Assembly (NCBI GenBank): GCA_031260295.1
Contig: JAIRKE010000012.1
Span: 50,728 to 114,727, forward strand
Source: Azonexus sp.
GTDB lineage: Bacteria > Pseudomonadota > Gammaproteobacteria > Burkholderiales > Rhodocyclaceae
Reading direction: 5' to 3'
DNA: 64,000 bases
A model generated the notes under the pieces. It ran no database searches. It was not told where the DNA came from and saw only the letters and a list, made by a program, of their open reading frames with translations. The translations under genes were made by a program, and so were the position numbers. Shown here in pieces: positions 19,611 through 28,619 of this stretch. How positions within the stretch are numbered: the first letter of the stretch is position 1; each line of letters opens with the position of its first letter.

Positions 19611-19676
19611 GGCGGGTCTTGACCCACCGATCCAGCATCAAATTTGATTTTGAACCGGCGAGTCTTGACCCGCCCT
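19609..19676. repeat. Short inverted repeat between convergent genes, possible terminator
   Basis: AGGGCGGGTC (19609-19618) and GACCCGCCCT (19667-19676) are perfect 10-bp inverted arms, each followed or preceded by a GTCTTGACCC string, with an ATCAAATTTGAT palindrome inside. It looks like another dispersed intergenic repeat, and its arms overlap the ends of both neighbouring genes. Confidence 0.6.
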
Positions 19677-20967
19677 ATACCTTCCCCGCGTCATCGGTCG
19701 GGCCGATCAGCCGGTACACGACGGTCTGGCCTTTACCCTTGAGGGGGATGCTCAGCGGCTCGTGGAACAGGAACAGGCCGGCGAGCCGCTGGTGAGTCGT
19801 CGCATCGACCTGGATCATGCCTGGCACGCCTTCGCTGGTGATTCGGCTGGCCAGGTTGACGGTATCGCCCCACAGGTCGTAGATGAATTTCTTCTTGCCG
19901 ACCACGCCGGCGACGATCGGGCCGGTGCCAATACCGATGCGCACGTCGAGCGGCGGGCCCGGTTGCGGGCCATTGCCGGCGAAATCGCGGCGCAACAGGT
20001 CGCGCATGGCCATCGCCAGTTCGGCGATGGCTTGCGTGTAATTGCCACGCTCGTGGTTGAGGCCACCGGCAACCATGTAGGCGTCGCCGATGGTCTTGAT
20101 CTTCTCGACGCCGTATTGCTCTGCCAATTCGTCGAAGGACGAGAAAATGCGGTTGAGCATGGCGAACACCTGCTGCGGCGTCATTCCCTCGGCGATGCGG
20201 GTGAAATTGACGATGTCGACGAACATCACGGTGACATCGGCAAAACCATCGGCGATGGTTTGCTTGTCGCGCTTCAGGCGTTCGGCGATGGGGCCGGGCA
20301 GGATGTTCAGCAGCAGGCGTTCGGAGCGCTCCTGCTCCTCCAGCAACTGCGCGTGGGTGGTTTCCAGTTCGGCCCGGGCGCGGGCTCTTTCCACTACCGC
20401 GTAACGCAGCAGCAGATACACGATGCTGGAAATGGCGGCGAAATTGAGAGCGAAGAAGAAGACGCTGGTCTCTGTCGCGATCTTGGGCGCGTTGCCGAGC
20501 GGGCTGTCGGCCAGATAATAGTCAAAAAAGCCGGACAACGCGGTCAGGAACAGGTAGGCGACGAACCAGGCGATCGACTCGCGCGGGCCGAAGAACAGCA
20601 CCGCGCCGATCGGCGCCAGCAGCCCCCACAGACTGGTGCCGCTGGCGGTGATGAAATTGCCGATGCCCCACTGCACGGCGAAAGGGGCGAACAGGAACAG
20701 CGCCAGTTGCGAATAGCGGAAGAAGTTGAAATTGCCGCTATGGAAGAAAAACAGCAGGTTGCCGACCAGCAGCAGTTGGAAGACGAAGGGTGCGGTGGCG
20801 GAGAATTGTGGCCCAAGCTGGCCATAAAGGAACAGCCAGAGCATCGAGCCAAGGCAGACGAGACCGGTGGCGAAAATCAGCAGGGATTTCTTCAGCCGCG
20901 TGTCGGCATCGTCGGCCGGGTCGATGCCGGCATTGCGCAGGGCGTGGAGGAAGGATGTCTGGCTCAC
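19675..20967 (-). CDS. Class III adenylate cyclase, membrane-bound
   Basis: A 430-residue protein: five to six membrane helices in residues 28-190, a short coiled segment (192-218), then a class III cyclase homology domain. Metal-binding aspartates are D251 (FVDIVNFT) and D295 (GDAYM). The adenine-selecting pair is K291 and D364, and transition-state residues N371 and R375 are in DTVNLASR. All catalytic positions are therefore present and point to ATP rather than GTP. It follows a minor pilin gene by 10 bases as the last gene of the msh run, suggesting that cAMP production is tied to pilus expression. No phosphodiesterase is adjacent; an MBL-fold hydrolase is at 61821. Confidence 0.9.
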   Translation of the reverse strand: MSQTSFLHALRNAGIDPADDADTRLKKSLLIFATGLVCLGSMLWLFLYGQLGPQFSATAPFVFQLLLVGNLLFFFHSGNFNFFRYSQLALFLFAPFAVQWGIGNFITASGTSLWGLLAPIGAVLFFGPRESIAWFVAYLFLTALSGFFDYYLADSPLGNAPKIATETSVFFFALNFAAISSIVYLLLRYAVVERARARAELETTHAQLLEEQERSERLLLNILPGPIAERLKRDKQTIADGFADVTVMFVDIVNFTRIAEGMTPQQVFAMLNRIFSSFDELAEQYGVEKIKTIGDAYMVAGGLNHERGNYTQAIAELAMAMRDLLRRDFAGNGPQPGPPLDVRIGIGTGPIVAGVVGKKKFIYDLWGDTVNLASRITSEGVPGMIQVDATTHQRLAGLFLFHEPLSIPLKGKGQTVVYRLIGPTDDAGKV

Positions 20968-20977
20968 GGGGTCGAGG

Positions 20978-21736
20978 CTAAGGCAGGCGGCTGGCGGTCA
21001 TCATCCGGTTCATCAGGATGGGTAAGGGTATCCAGATTACCTCGTCGTCAAAATCGGGGGCTTGCGCCCGGCTGATGAACAGGGCGTCGTCATTGGCATT
21101 TTCTTTCTCATCCCCAATGGCTCCGAGGCGCCGATTACCATCCCGGCCGTAACCGCCTAAACCGTTACGACCGTGGGAGATGACGATGGCGGGCAATTCG
21201 CTGGCGATAGAGGCTGAGCCGTCCTTGACTTCAATGTTGCCTCGCGAGCACAGAGCGAAGCTGGCTTGCGTGGGCGCCGGCGGGGTCGTCTCAGGTGACT
21301 TGCAGTCTGGAACAGTTTTCTCACTAATATTGTCAGCAAACTTTGGATCAACCCGGTAGGTAAAACGCTGACCCCAGGGATCGGTTTCCGGCAATCCGAG
21401 CGTGGCCCAAGGGAGTACCCCGAAGCCCGTTTTTTGACCAGGGGGGCATTTATTTCCGTCCTTACTATCTTGAACAAGGCAGTCGTCGCTCTCTCCGGCG
21501 CCAGTGATTCCACTGGCGATGGCTGGTTTAGCCGGGGCTGGCAGACGGCCATTGGCAATCGCATAGCCAAGCAGCGCCTCGCGGATGTCGGCTAACTGGC
21601 GGCGGACTTCGCTCAAACGCTGGATTTCCTGCTGGGTGGTCAGGGTCATCATCAGGCCGCCGGCCAGCAGCGCGAAGATGACGAGAACAATCGCCAGTTC
21701 GACCAGCGAGAAGCCTTGATTATTCGATCGTTTCAC
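20978..21736 (-). CDS. Prepilin-type minor pilin
   Basis: A 252-residue protein with leader MKRSNNQG cleaved before FSLVELAIVLVIFALLAGG, a standard type IV N-methylation helix with Glu5. The distal part contains the RRQLADIREALLGYAIANGRLPAP segment common to MSHA- and PulG-like minor pilins, and GVLPWATLGLPETDPWGQRFTY. Several cysteines lie in the head region. It overlaps the end of the upstream gene by 17 bases and precedes the cyclase by 10, so all three belong to one transcript. It probably primes or decorates the pilus tip; the exact msh name is not assigned. Confidence 0.85.
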   Translation of the reverse strand: MKRSNNQGFSLVELAIVLVIFALLAGGLMMTLTTQQEIQRLSEVRRQLADIREALLGYAIANGRLPAPAKPAIASGITGAGESDDCLVQDSKDGNKCPPGQKTGFGVLPWATLGLPETDPWGQRFTYRVDPKFADNISEKTVPDCKSPETTPPAPTQASFALCSRGNIEVKDGSASIASELPAIVISHGRNGLGGYGRDGNRRLGAIGDEKENANDDALFISRAQAPDFDDEVIWIPLPILMNRMMTASRLP

Positions 21737-22985
21737 TCGGTGGCGCTTTCTCTGGAATGCATATCACGATATCTTTCCACGGTTCATCCGGTACGAAGGC
21801 GGGGAGAAGGGCTATGTCGAAGTCGTTCGATTCGGCCTTTGGCGTATCGAAGGCGGCGAGATTTACCCCTTCAAGATAGTTTTCCTTTTTCTCGTCATTG
21901 GGGGGGATGCGATTCTGGTTCGGTTTCTTCTGGCCGGCAAAAATGATTACTCGGGAGCAGTTGGGCGGTCGCGGTTTATCGTCGCGGAGTTGCGTGATGA
22001 AAAACATTTCCTTCCAGTTGTTGCAAAAAGAAACAAAGGAAGAATAGCGAGAAGGATCCGGAGTTTCGGAAGTTTCGGGAGGAGCGGTTGCCTTGTTGCA
22101 GTCTAGCTTAGCCGTTCCCTTGGGGCCTTTAATCTCCAGCGATTGCAGGTGGGCGACAAATGTCGGGTCATTTAACAAATCGCTGATCCGCGCAGCAAAG
22201 TCGCTGCGCCGGATGATCGGGCGGAAAATCTCATCGACCGTGATCAACAGAAAGCGGTCATTGATGAAGGGCGAGCCGCTGGCCATGATGAACTTCTTGT
22301 TGCTGTCGTTCGGCGCTACCAGGCCGTTGATGCTGCCGGCGAAGTAATTGACCTCGCCCGCGACGGCATTCGCGGCATTGATGGGGTCGAGGTAGTTGTA
22401 GGCTTGGTAATTGCCGCCGCATTGGGTAAAGGCGGCATCCGCCAAGCTCCGGGATTGGCCGTCCAGGGGCGGCCCCGGCGCAACGACCACGGCCGCGATA
22501 TTGCTGGCGATAAGGGTGCCGTTGCCGTCGATGATTTCGATCTGGCCTTGCGTATCCCAATTAAAGGCAGCATCGGTTTTCGGTTTTTTTTTGAAGCGGC
22601 CAGACACGATGTACCACAAGCATTCGCCATGTTGATCGCGCAAGGGAGGAGTGCGCAAACTTCGCCAAGGCAGTTTTCCAATGATTGAATAGTTTGTGTA
22701 ATTGCCCGGAGGGTTCCCGGCTGCGGACCCTTCCTTTAACAGAGGATCGTCAGTATCGGGAAGAGGGAGATAACCAACGGAGTTGATGTCGGAGGGCATG
22801 GCCGCATGGCCGATCAAGGCTTCCTTGGCTTGCTGGAGCGCCTGGGCAGCATTCCTCTCCCGCTCCTGGCGCGCCCGGGTGCCATCCCAGGCCGAGAGGA
22901 AAAGGGCTGCGCCAATGCCAAGCACGAGAAAGGCGAATAGCAGCAAGGCAAAGCCGCGCTGTCCGTGTTTTGTTGGCAAGGGCAT
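21720..22985 (-). CDS. PilX-like pilus assembly protein with N-terminal prepilin-like helix
   Basis: A 421-residue protein with the leader MPLPTKHGQRG and hydrophobic segment FALLLFAFLVLGIGAALFLSAW, which lacks the usual Glu5, as in PilX or GspK-like minor components. The central part has CPLPDTDD-type and PWRSL motifs shared with large minor pilins of MSHA clusters (GYLPLPDTDDPL, GKLPWRSLRTPPL). Cys residues near 120, 190, 300 and 330 suggest disulfides. It starts 11 bases after mshK and overlaps the next gene. Possibly a tip component; the function is not known. GC is slightly lower in the distal third. Confidence 0.7.
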   Translation of the reverse strand: MPLPTKHGQRGFALLLFAFLVLGIGAALFLSAWDGTRARQERERNAAQALQQAKEALIGHAAMPSDINSVGYLPLPDTDDPLLKEGSAAGNPPGNYTNYSIIGKLPWRSLRTPPLRDQHGECLWYIVSGRFKKKPKTDAAFNWDTQGQIEIIDGNGTLIASNIAAVVVAPGPPLDGQSRSLADAAFTQCGGNYQAYNYLDPINAANAVAGEVNYFAGSINGLVAPNDSNKKFIMASGSPFINDRFLLITVDEIFRPIIRRSDFAARISDLLNDPTFVAHLQSLEIKGPKGTAKLDCNKATAPPETSETPDPSRYSSFVSFCNNWKEMFFITQLRDDKPRPPNCSRVIIFAGQKKPNQNRIPPNDEKKENYLEGVNLAAFDTPKAESNDFDIALLPAFVPDEPWKDIVICIPEKAPPSETIE

Positions 22986-22996
22986 CTGAGTTCCTT

Positions 22997-23368
22997 TTAA
23001 GGAGGAGCAGTGCGCTTGATGGTGATTTGTCCACTGTCGAGCAGCGGCTGATGGCTGCCGGTGGCGGGGTCGAAGCTGTCGCCGACCGGCACTTTGGGCC
23101 GGGGCCCGGTACCGCTCCAGTCGGCCTGGCCGTTGATCCAGCGGGTGGTGGCGCCGCCGGAGCGGCGGACTTCGCCGCTGACGGTGACGCGCCGCTCGCC
23201 GCCCTCATTCGGGTCGCGCAGGCGCTGCTGGTCGAGGATCTGACGCTGTTGCGGGGTCAGGAACAGGCGGCCGAGGTCGCTTGTTTCGCCACTCTCCTCG
23301 CCCACGGCCAGGGTGGCGGCGAGGAGGAACAGGAGGAGCGAGGCGATGATTTTCATGGCTTTCGGCAT
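22997..23368 (-). CDS. mshK: MshK-like small pilus assembly protein
   Basis: A 123-residue exported protein. A signal peptide (MKIIASLLLFLLAATLAVG, with an upstream ATG at 23368 overlapping the mshJ stop as TGATG) is followed by LGRLFLTPQQRQILDQQR, the recognisable segment of this betaproteobacterial family. The distal part, RRVTVSGEVRRSGG…WINGQ, resembles PilP-type periplasmic domains that dock to the secretin. By position it fills the MshK slot between mshJ and the minor pilins. Start 23354-23356 is an alternative. Confidence 0.7.
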   Translation of the reverse strand: MPKAMKIIASLLLFLLAATLAVGEESGETSDLGRLFLTPQQRQILDQQRLRDPNEGGERRVTVSGEVRRSGGATTRWINGQADWSGTGPRPKVPVGDSFDPATGSHQPLLDSGQITIKRTAPP

Positions 23369-23952
23369 CAGGGGCGGTCGATGGTGACCCAGCTCAACTC
23401 GCATTCTGCGCTCAATTGGGCGAGGTCGTTGCCGGCGCCGCGATTGTCGAGCGGGGCCAGCGTGCATTGGCGGATCAGCACCAGGGCCTTGGCCTCGCTT
23501 TGCAGGCTGGCGAGGATGCGCAACAGGTCTTCTTCGTGCACCAGCCGCAATTGCAGCCGCACCGGGCTGGCGAAATAGACGAAATCGCTGCCATTTTGGT
23601 ATAGCGGCTGGCGCGGGCCGAACTCGTAATTGAGGCCGGGAATGCGCAGGCGGTGCTGGAGGTCGCGCAACAATTCGATCCATTCCAGCCGTCGCTCGGG
23701 GCCGGCAATGCCCGATTGCTGCAATTCCTGGAATAGCCGGGCGCGTTCCTTCAATTCCTGTTCCTCGCCGCGCGCCTGGCCCAGGTGCTGCTCGATGCGC
23801 TGCTTGCGGGTCGCTGCCGCATCGCGTTCGCGCTGCGCGCCTTGCCAGTCGCCGTAGCTCCACCAGGCCGACCCGGCGGCCAGCAGCAACAGCGCTAGGC
23901 CTCCCAACAGGGGCCACAGCAGCTTGTCCAGGTCGCGCCGGGTCAGGGTCAT
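23368..23952 (-). CDS. mshJ: PilO/MshJ-like inner-membrane alignment protein
   Basis: A 194-residue bitopic protein: one N-terminal helix (LLWPLLGGLALLLLAAGSAWW), a coiled coil rich in Glu/Arg (about 38-80), and a small ferredoxin-like domain. This is the PilO/GspM/MshJ architecture that links the cytoplasmic motor to the periplasmic parts of the pilus machine. It overlaps mshI by four bases and mshK by one, as expected of stoichiometric subunits. Confidence 0.8.
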   Translation of the reverse strand: MTLTRRDLDKLLWPLLGGLALLLLAAGSAWWSYGDWQGAQRERDAAATRKQRIEQHLGQARGEEQELKERARLFQELQQSGIAGPERRLEWIELLRDLQHRLRIPGLNYEFGPRQPLYQNGSDFVYFASPVRLQLRLVHEEDLLRILASLQSEAKALVLIRQCTLAPLDNRGAGNDLAQLSAECELSWVTIDRP

Positions 23953-25472
23953 GGCGCAAGCCTCGTGATCTCGATCATGAACGGCTGCGCCAAGCCGGCC
24001 TCGCCAACATCGTCGCCACCGCGCAGCGGCCGCCCGGATTCCATGTCGAAGGGTCGTTGCAGAATGCGTACCGTGTTGTCCGGGTCGTTTCGCAGGCGTT
24101 CGACGAATTCGTTGAAAAGGGTCAGCACTTCCCGCGTGCTCGCCGTCGGCGCGAGTTGGACATGACCGTTGATGATGGTGGTTTCGCCGTGGCTGTCGAT
24201 GGCCGAGGCATTGCCGGAAGCGTTACCCGCGACCTCGCGGCCGATCCGCCAGTCGAGGCGGTCGAGGATGATGGCCGGCATTTGTTCGAGAACCTGACCG
24301 AGGCGCCGCAGGGCCGGCTCGGGTGGTCGCTGCTGCTGGCCGAGCGCGGCGTGCTGGTCGGTCAGGCGGCGCAGGGTGGCGTTGTCGATGCCCAGTTGCG
24401 GGAAGGTGGCGGCAATCTTGCCGTAACGGTTTTCCAGATCGCTTGCGCTGGCTTGCAGGGTCCGGGTTTCCTGGCGCAGTTCGTAGGCCGTCCAGGCATT
24501 GTGGGCGGTCAGCAGCAGGCCGCCGAGCAGGGCGATCAGGCCGGCGGCGAGGATGCCACGGCGCAGCCGGTTGACCTGGTAAGCGTGGCGGTGGCCGGGG
24601 CCGGCGAATTGCTGGCGCGGTGGGTCGGTGGCCAGCAGTTGCAGATACAGCAGATCGCAGCGATTGTCTTCCGGCAGCGTTTTGAGGCTGAGCTTCCTGG
24701 CGGCGACATGGCTGTCGACGATGCTGAAGACGAGGTTGTCGTGCGCCAGGCAAGCCTTGCTGATAGCGGGGACGGCGGCCGGGCAGGCGACGATCAGCGC
24801 TGGCAAGTGGTCGTCGCGGCTGATCTGGCGCTGGCCGATCAGGTATTGCTGGAGCTTGCCGGCCTCGGCGGCGAAGCTGCTGGCGATGCCGGCGATGCTG
24901 CTGTCGACGATCGGGGCCATGCGCGAGAACAGGGTCTGGCCGTCGCGCAGGTAGCTTTCGCGGATGGAGTGATCCTGCATGGTCAGCAGCAGACAGCCCT
25001 GGCGCTCGCCGCCGAGCTTCTTCAGCAACTGGCCACCGAGTTGGGCGACGGTATAAATCCCGGAGAGCGGCGCCTCGGCGTTGGCGATGCGTGTGAGCCA
25101 GGGCTCGAAATGGGCCGGATTGGTCAGCGCCGAGAGCAGCAGTTTTTCGTTCTTGCGCCGGGTTTTCTCGTAGCCCAGGGAGAAGGCCGTGGCCAGCGGC
25201 GAACCCATGAAGTGCTGACTGATCTTGCGGGCAATCAGCGCCTGGCGGTCGCCGCGGGAGAGGAAGGGAATGGTTTCGAGGGCATGCTCCTCATCGGCGA
25301 CGTTGGCCAGCAGCGCGAAGCGGCTGTCACGCCAGCGCGCCAGGTAGTGGCTGAAGGCGAGCAGGCCGTTGTCGCTGTTGGTGAAGCTGCCTTCGGCACG
25401 CAGGTGCCCTTGGCGCCAGACATAGGCCGTCAGGTGGTGGGTGTCGAGGTAGAACAGACGGTGGGCGGTCAC
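23949..25472 (-). CDS. mshI: MshI-like protein, PilM-type and PilN-type domains in one chain
   Basis: A 507-residue protein. Residues 1 to about 300 resemble an actin-like PilM/GspL cytoplasmic domain. A membrane helix follows (LRRGILAAGLIALLGGLLLTAH), then a coiled coil and a periplasmic PilN-like domain ending in PFMIEITRLAP. Where type IV pili use separate PilM and PilN, this is one polypeptide. It connects the extension ATPase MshE to the periplasmic PilO-like protein. The start overlaps the stop of mshG by four bases. Confidence 0.78.
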   Translation of the reverse strand: MTAHRLFYLDTHHLTAYVWRQGHLRAEGSFTNSDNGLLAFSHYLARWRDSRFALLANVADEEHALETIPFLSRGDRQALIARKISQHFMGSPLATAFSLGYEKTRRKNEKLLLSALTNPAHFEPWLTRIANAEAPLSGIYTVAQLGGQLLKKLGGERQGCLLLTMQDHSIRESYLRDGQTLFSRMAPIVDSSIAGIASSFAAEAGKLQQYLIGQRQISRDDHLPALIVACPAAVPAISKACLAHDNLVFSIVDSHVAARKLSLKTLPEDNRCDLLYLQLLATDPPRQQFAGPGHRHAYQVNRLRRGILAAGLIALLGGLLLTAHNAWTAYELRQETRTLQASASDLENRYGKIAATFPQLGIDNATLRRLTDQHAALGQQQRPPEPALRRLGQVLEQMPAIILDRLDWRIGREVAGNASGNASAIDSHGETTIINGHVQLAPTASTREVLTLFNEFVERLRNDPDNTVRILQRPFDMESGRPLRGGDDVGEAGLAQPFMIEITRLAP

Positions 25473-26668
25473 GTGGGCAGCTTGCTGATGACGTCGTAGA
25501 TCGGGCCGATGACCGACAGCATAATCCAGCCGAGCAGGGTACCCATGAACAGCGTCAGGACCGGTTCGATCAGCGCTTGCGCCTTGCCGACCGATTCCTT
25601 GACGTCGCGGGTGTAGAAATAGCTGACATTGAGCAGCGCCCGGTCCAGCGCGCCGGAGTTTTCGCCGACGCGCAGCATGCGCACCACCAGCGGCGGGAAC
25701 AGCCCGACATCGTGGAAGGCGCCGGCGACGTTGCGGCCTTCGCGGATCGAGTGTTCGGTCTGTTCCAGCGCAATGCGGATGACATGGTTGCCGACGATGT
25801 CCTGGGTCGTGCGGATGGATTCGAGAACCGGGATGCCAGCGGCGTAGAGCATGGCGAAGGTGCTGGCGAAGCGCGACAGGATGATTTTTTTCAGGATCGG
25901 GCCGACAACCGGCAGGCGCAGCTTGAGGCCGTCGAACTGGACGCGGGCGACCGGGTTGTGGCGGATGATGAAGCCCCCGACCACGGCGACGGCCAGCGGC
26001 AGCAGCGGAATCACGTACCAGTAGTCGACCAGCAGGTCGGAGACGAAGAACAGCGCCTGGGTTTGCAGCGGCAAGGTCTGGCCCATGTTTTTCACGAACA
26101 GCTTCAACTGCGGCACCATGTAGATCATCAGGAACATGGTGGCGGCGATGACCACGACGGCGACGAAAGTCGGATAGAGCAACAGCTTCTTGGTATTCGC
26201 GGCCAGTTCGTCTTCCCAGCGCAGCGACTCGCCGATACTGTCGAGCACTTCCGGCAGTTGGCCGCTGTTTTCGCCGGCGCGGACCAGGTTGACCAGCACC
26301 TGGGAGAACACGTCGGGATGCGTTTCCATCGCCTGCGACAAGGTCTGGCCGCCCTCGATATTCTCGATCAGCACGGCCACCACCTCGCGGAAGCGCGGAT
26401 GTTCGATCGAGTCGCGCAGATCGATCAGGCCGTCGAGAATGGGCACGCCGGCGCGCGTTAGTTGTTCGAGGTGGAAGCAGAAATTGATCAGTTCGGGCCG
26501 CGGCACGCCGCGCGGCCCGAACAGTGAACGATGCTCGACCAGCTTGCCGGTGACCAGATCGAGGTCCATGCGCTTCAGGCGCATTTCCAGGTCGATCAGA
26601 TTGATGGCATCGAGCCGGCCGGTGGTCATCCGACCTTCGGTGCTGACGGCCTTGTAGTCGAAGAGCAT
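25469..26668 (-). CDS. mshG: MshG/GspF-type inner-membrane platform protein
   Basis: A 399-residue polytopic platform protein of the type II secretion/type IV pilus F family. It has two GspF domains (e.g. FCFHLEQLTRAGVPILDGL and FASTFAMLYAAGIPVLESI) and three membrane helices. The ATG at 26668 gives MLFDYKAVSTEGR, the normal family opening. A second, diverged copy of the same opening (MLFDYKTLS) lies at 26906 directly after the mshE stop, separated by a repeat insertion; see 26669-26906. MshG turns ATPase strokes into pilin extrusion. Confidence 0.92.
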   Translation of the reverse strand: MLFDYKAVSTEGRMTTGRLDAINLIDLEMRLKRMDLDLVTGKLVEHRSLFGPRGVPRPELINFCFHLEQLTRAGVPILDGLIDLRDSIEHPRFREVVAVLIENIEGGQTLSQAMETHPDVFSQVLVNLVRAGENSGQLPEVLDSIGESLRWEDELAANTKKLLLYPTFVAVVVIAATMFLMIYMVPQLKLFVKNMGQTLPLQTQALFFVSDLLVDYWYVIPLLPLAVAVVGGFIIRHNPVARVQFDGLKLRLPVVGPILKKIILSRFASTFAMLYAAGIPVLESIRTTQDIVGNHVIRIALEQTEHSIREGRNVAGAFHDVGLFPPLVVRMLRVGENSGALDRALLNVSYFYTRDVKESVGKAQALIEPVLTLFMGTLLGWIMLSVIGPIYDVISKLPT

Positions 26669-26906
26669 GGCCCTGCTAGCCCGACAAGCAAATGGATTGC
26701 GCGGTTCCCCCCATCCCGGCCTTCCTCCGCAAGCAGGGGAAGGAGGGTGCTCCCTCCCCCGCTTGCGGGGGAGGGTTGGGGAGGGGGCTAGCAGCTGCAG
26801 GCTGGGATGGAGTGAAGCGCAACCCCGGCTTCGTCCGGCCAATGCCGGGATTCCACTTCGTTTCATCCCAGCCTGCGAGGCTGAGGGTTTTGTAGTCGAA
26901 TAGCAT
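26669..26906 (-). repeat. Repeat insertion between mshE and mshG with a duplicated mshG start
   Basis: At 26906 a reading frame opens with ATGCTATTCGACTACAAA, a diverged copy of the true mshG start at 26668. After about nine codons it enters a composite repeat: an imperfect 33-bp hairpin with arms starting GCAGGCTGGGATG (about 26799-26879), then a GC-rich block containing CCCTCCCCCGC…GCGGGGGAGGG (about 26750-26790). The frame has no stop through the insertion and ends at 26676, seven bases before the mshG ATG, so it can act as a 76-codon leader that keeps translation coupled. This looks like insertion of a non-autonomous element into the mshG start region. Whether the peptide has a role is unknown. 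Confidence 0.7.
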
Positions 26907-26908
26907 GG

Positions 26909-28615
26909 CTACATCCGGTCGGTCAGGTCCACCACCCGCGTCAGTTCCTCCAGCGAGGTGGTACCGTTCAGCACGCGCCGCAGGCCGTCGTCGGCCAGCG
27001 TGGTGAAACCCTGGGCCAGTGCCCGGCTGCGGATTTCGTGGGTGGTTGCGCGACGGGCGATCAGTTCGTCGAGGCCGGCGTCGATGCGCAGCAGCTCCAT
27101 GATGGCGAGGCGCCCGCGATAGCCCTGGAAGTCGCACTGCTCGCAGCCGGTCGGGCGGAACAGTACCGGCCGCTGGCCATCGGCGAGTGGGCCGAGCAGC
27201 CGCAGTTCGTGCGCCTCGGCGTGGTAGGGCGACTTGCAGTGCTCGCACAGGCGGCGGACCAGGCGCTGGGCGATGATGCCGATGATGTTGCCAGCCATGA
27301 TGTCGGGCAGTACGCCGATGTCGAGCAGGCGTGGCACGGCGCCGATGACCGAATTGGTATGCAGGGTGGTGAACACCTGGTGGCCGGTCATCGCGGCGCG
27401 AAAAGCCATCTCGGCGGTCTCGGCGTCGCGCACCTCGCCGACCAGAATGACGTCTGGATCCTGGCGCATCATCGAGCGGATGCCGTTGGCGAAATCGAGC
27501 TTGGCGTTTTCCACCACCGAAGTCTGGCGGACCAGCGCCATCGGGTATTCGACCGGGTCTTCGAGGGTCATGATATGGATGCCCTCGGCGTTGATGTGGT
27601 TGAGCACCGAGTACAGCGTCGTCGTTTTGCCGCTGCCTGTCGGGCCGGTGACCAGGATGATGCCTTCCGGCCGGGCGATCATCAGTTTCAACTGGTGCAA
27701 GTGGTCCTCGGCCAGGCCGAGCCGTTCGAGCGGGACAATGCCTTTCTGCCGGTCGAGAATACGCAGCACGATGTTCTCGCCGTGGATGGTCGGCTGGCTG
27801 GCGACGCGGAAATCGACGGCCCGGCCGGACACCGAGAGGCTGATGCGGCCGTCCTGCGGCGCCCGCATCTCGGCGATGTTCATACCGGACAACACCTTGA
27901 TGCGAACCGTCATCGCCGGCCAGTAGGATTTATGCAGGGCACGGATTTGCCGCAGCATGCCGTCGATCCGGTAGCGGATGCGCAGGAAGTTGGCTTCCGG
28001 CTCGAAATGGATGTCGGAGGCCTCGCGCTTGACGGCATCGGTCAGGATCGAGTCGATCAGACGTACCACTGGCTGGCTGTACTGGTCGTCGCTGGCCGAG
28101 ATACTCTTCCAGTCGATCTCGCCGGTCTCGCTCTCGTGCAGGATGCCGTCGATCGACAATTCGTGGCCGTAATACTGGTCGATGGCCCGGTCGATTTCCG
28201 ACTCACCGGCGAGCAGCGTCTCGATCTCGGTATGCTCGTCGATCAGCGTGCGCACGCGGTCGAGGCCGACGATGTCGTTGACATCCGAAATGGCCAGGGT
28301 CAGTCGCTGGCTGTGCTGGTCGTAATCGAGCGGCAGCAGGTGGTAGCGCTGGGCCAGTTCGCGCGGCACCATTTTCAGCGCCTGCGGGTCGACCACCGCA
28401 TGCGACAGGTCGATGCTCTGCTTACCCAGGTTTTCCGACAGCGCCTGGCGCAAGGTAGCCTCGGTGACAAAGCCGAGCGACACCAGCAGCTTGCCGATCG
28501 GCTGGTTATGCTTCATCTGCTCCAGCAGCGCGATGCGCAACTGGTCTTCCGACAGGATGCCTTCGGAAATCAGAATCTGGCCGAGCGGTCGGCGTTGCAG
28601 CAGCGATGGACTCAT
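26909..28615 (-). CDS. mshE: MshE/PilB-type pilus extension ATPase
   Basis: A 568-residue secretion ATPase. Two MshEN-type motifs open the protein (residues 9-32 and 38-60, RRPLGQILISEGILSEDQL and PIGKLLVSLGFVTEATL). In Vibrio MshE this region binds cyclic-di-GMP, but here the Arg normally just before LG is Pro, so binding is uncertain. The motor domain has Walker A GPTGSGKT (324-331), the Asp box with TLEDPVEYP, a Walker B-type DPDVILVGEVRDAETAEMA, a His box, and a tetracysteine zinc motif (CEHC…CEQC). The start at 28615 lies four bases after the mshN stop. It powers assembly of the pilin filament. Confidence 0.93.
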   Translation of the reverse strand: MSPSLLQRRPLGQILISEGILSEDQLRIALLEQMKHNQPIGKLLVSLGFVTEATLRQALSENLGKQSIDLSHAVVDPQALKMVPRELAQRYHLLPLDYDQHSQRLTLAISDVNDIVGLDRVRTLIDEHTEIETLLAGESEIDRAIDQYYGHELSIDGILHESETGEIDWKSISASDDQYSQPVVRLIDSILTDAVKREASDIHFEPEANFLRIRYRIDGMLRQIRALHKSYWPAMTVRIKVLSGMNIAEMRAPQDGRISLSVSGRAVDFRVASQPTIHGENIVLRILDRQKGIVPLERLGLAEDHLHQLKLMIARPEGIILVTGPTGSGKTTTLYSVLNHINAEGIHIMTLEDPVEYPMALVRQTSVVENAKLDFANGIRSMMRQDPDVILVGEVRDAETAEMAFRAAMTGHQVFTTLHTNSVIGAVPRLLDIGVLPDIMAGNIIGIIAQRLVRRLCEHCKSPYHAEAHELRLLGPLADGQRPVLFRPTGCEQCDFQGYRGRLAIMELLRIDAGLDELIARRATTHEIRSRALAQGFTTLADDGLRRVLNGTTSLEELTRVVDLTDRM

Positions 28616-28619
28616 CGGG

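Noticed and set aside
24057-25499. Plus-strand open frame of 480 codons opposite mshI
   Set aside because: Antisense shadow: Gly/Ala/Val/Gln/Glu-biased with no domain pattern, fully covered by mshI.
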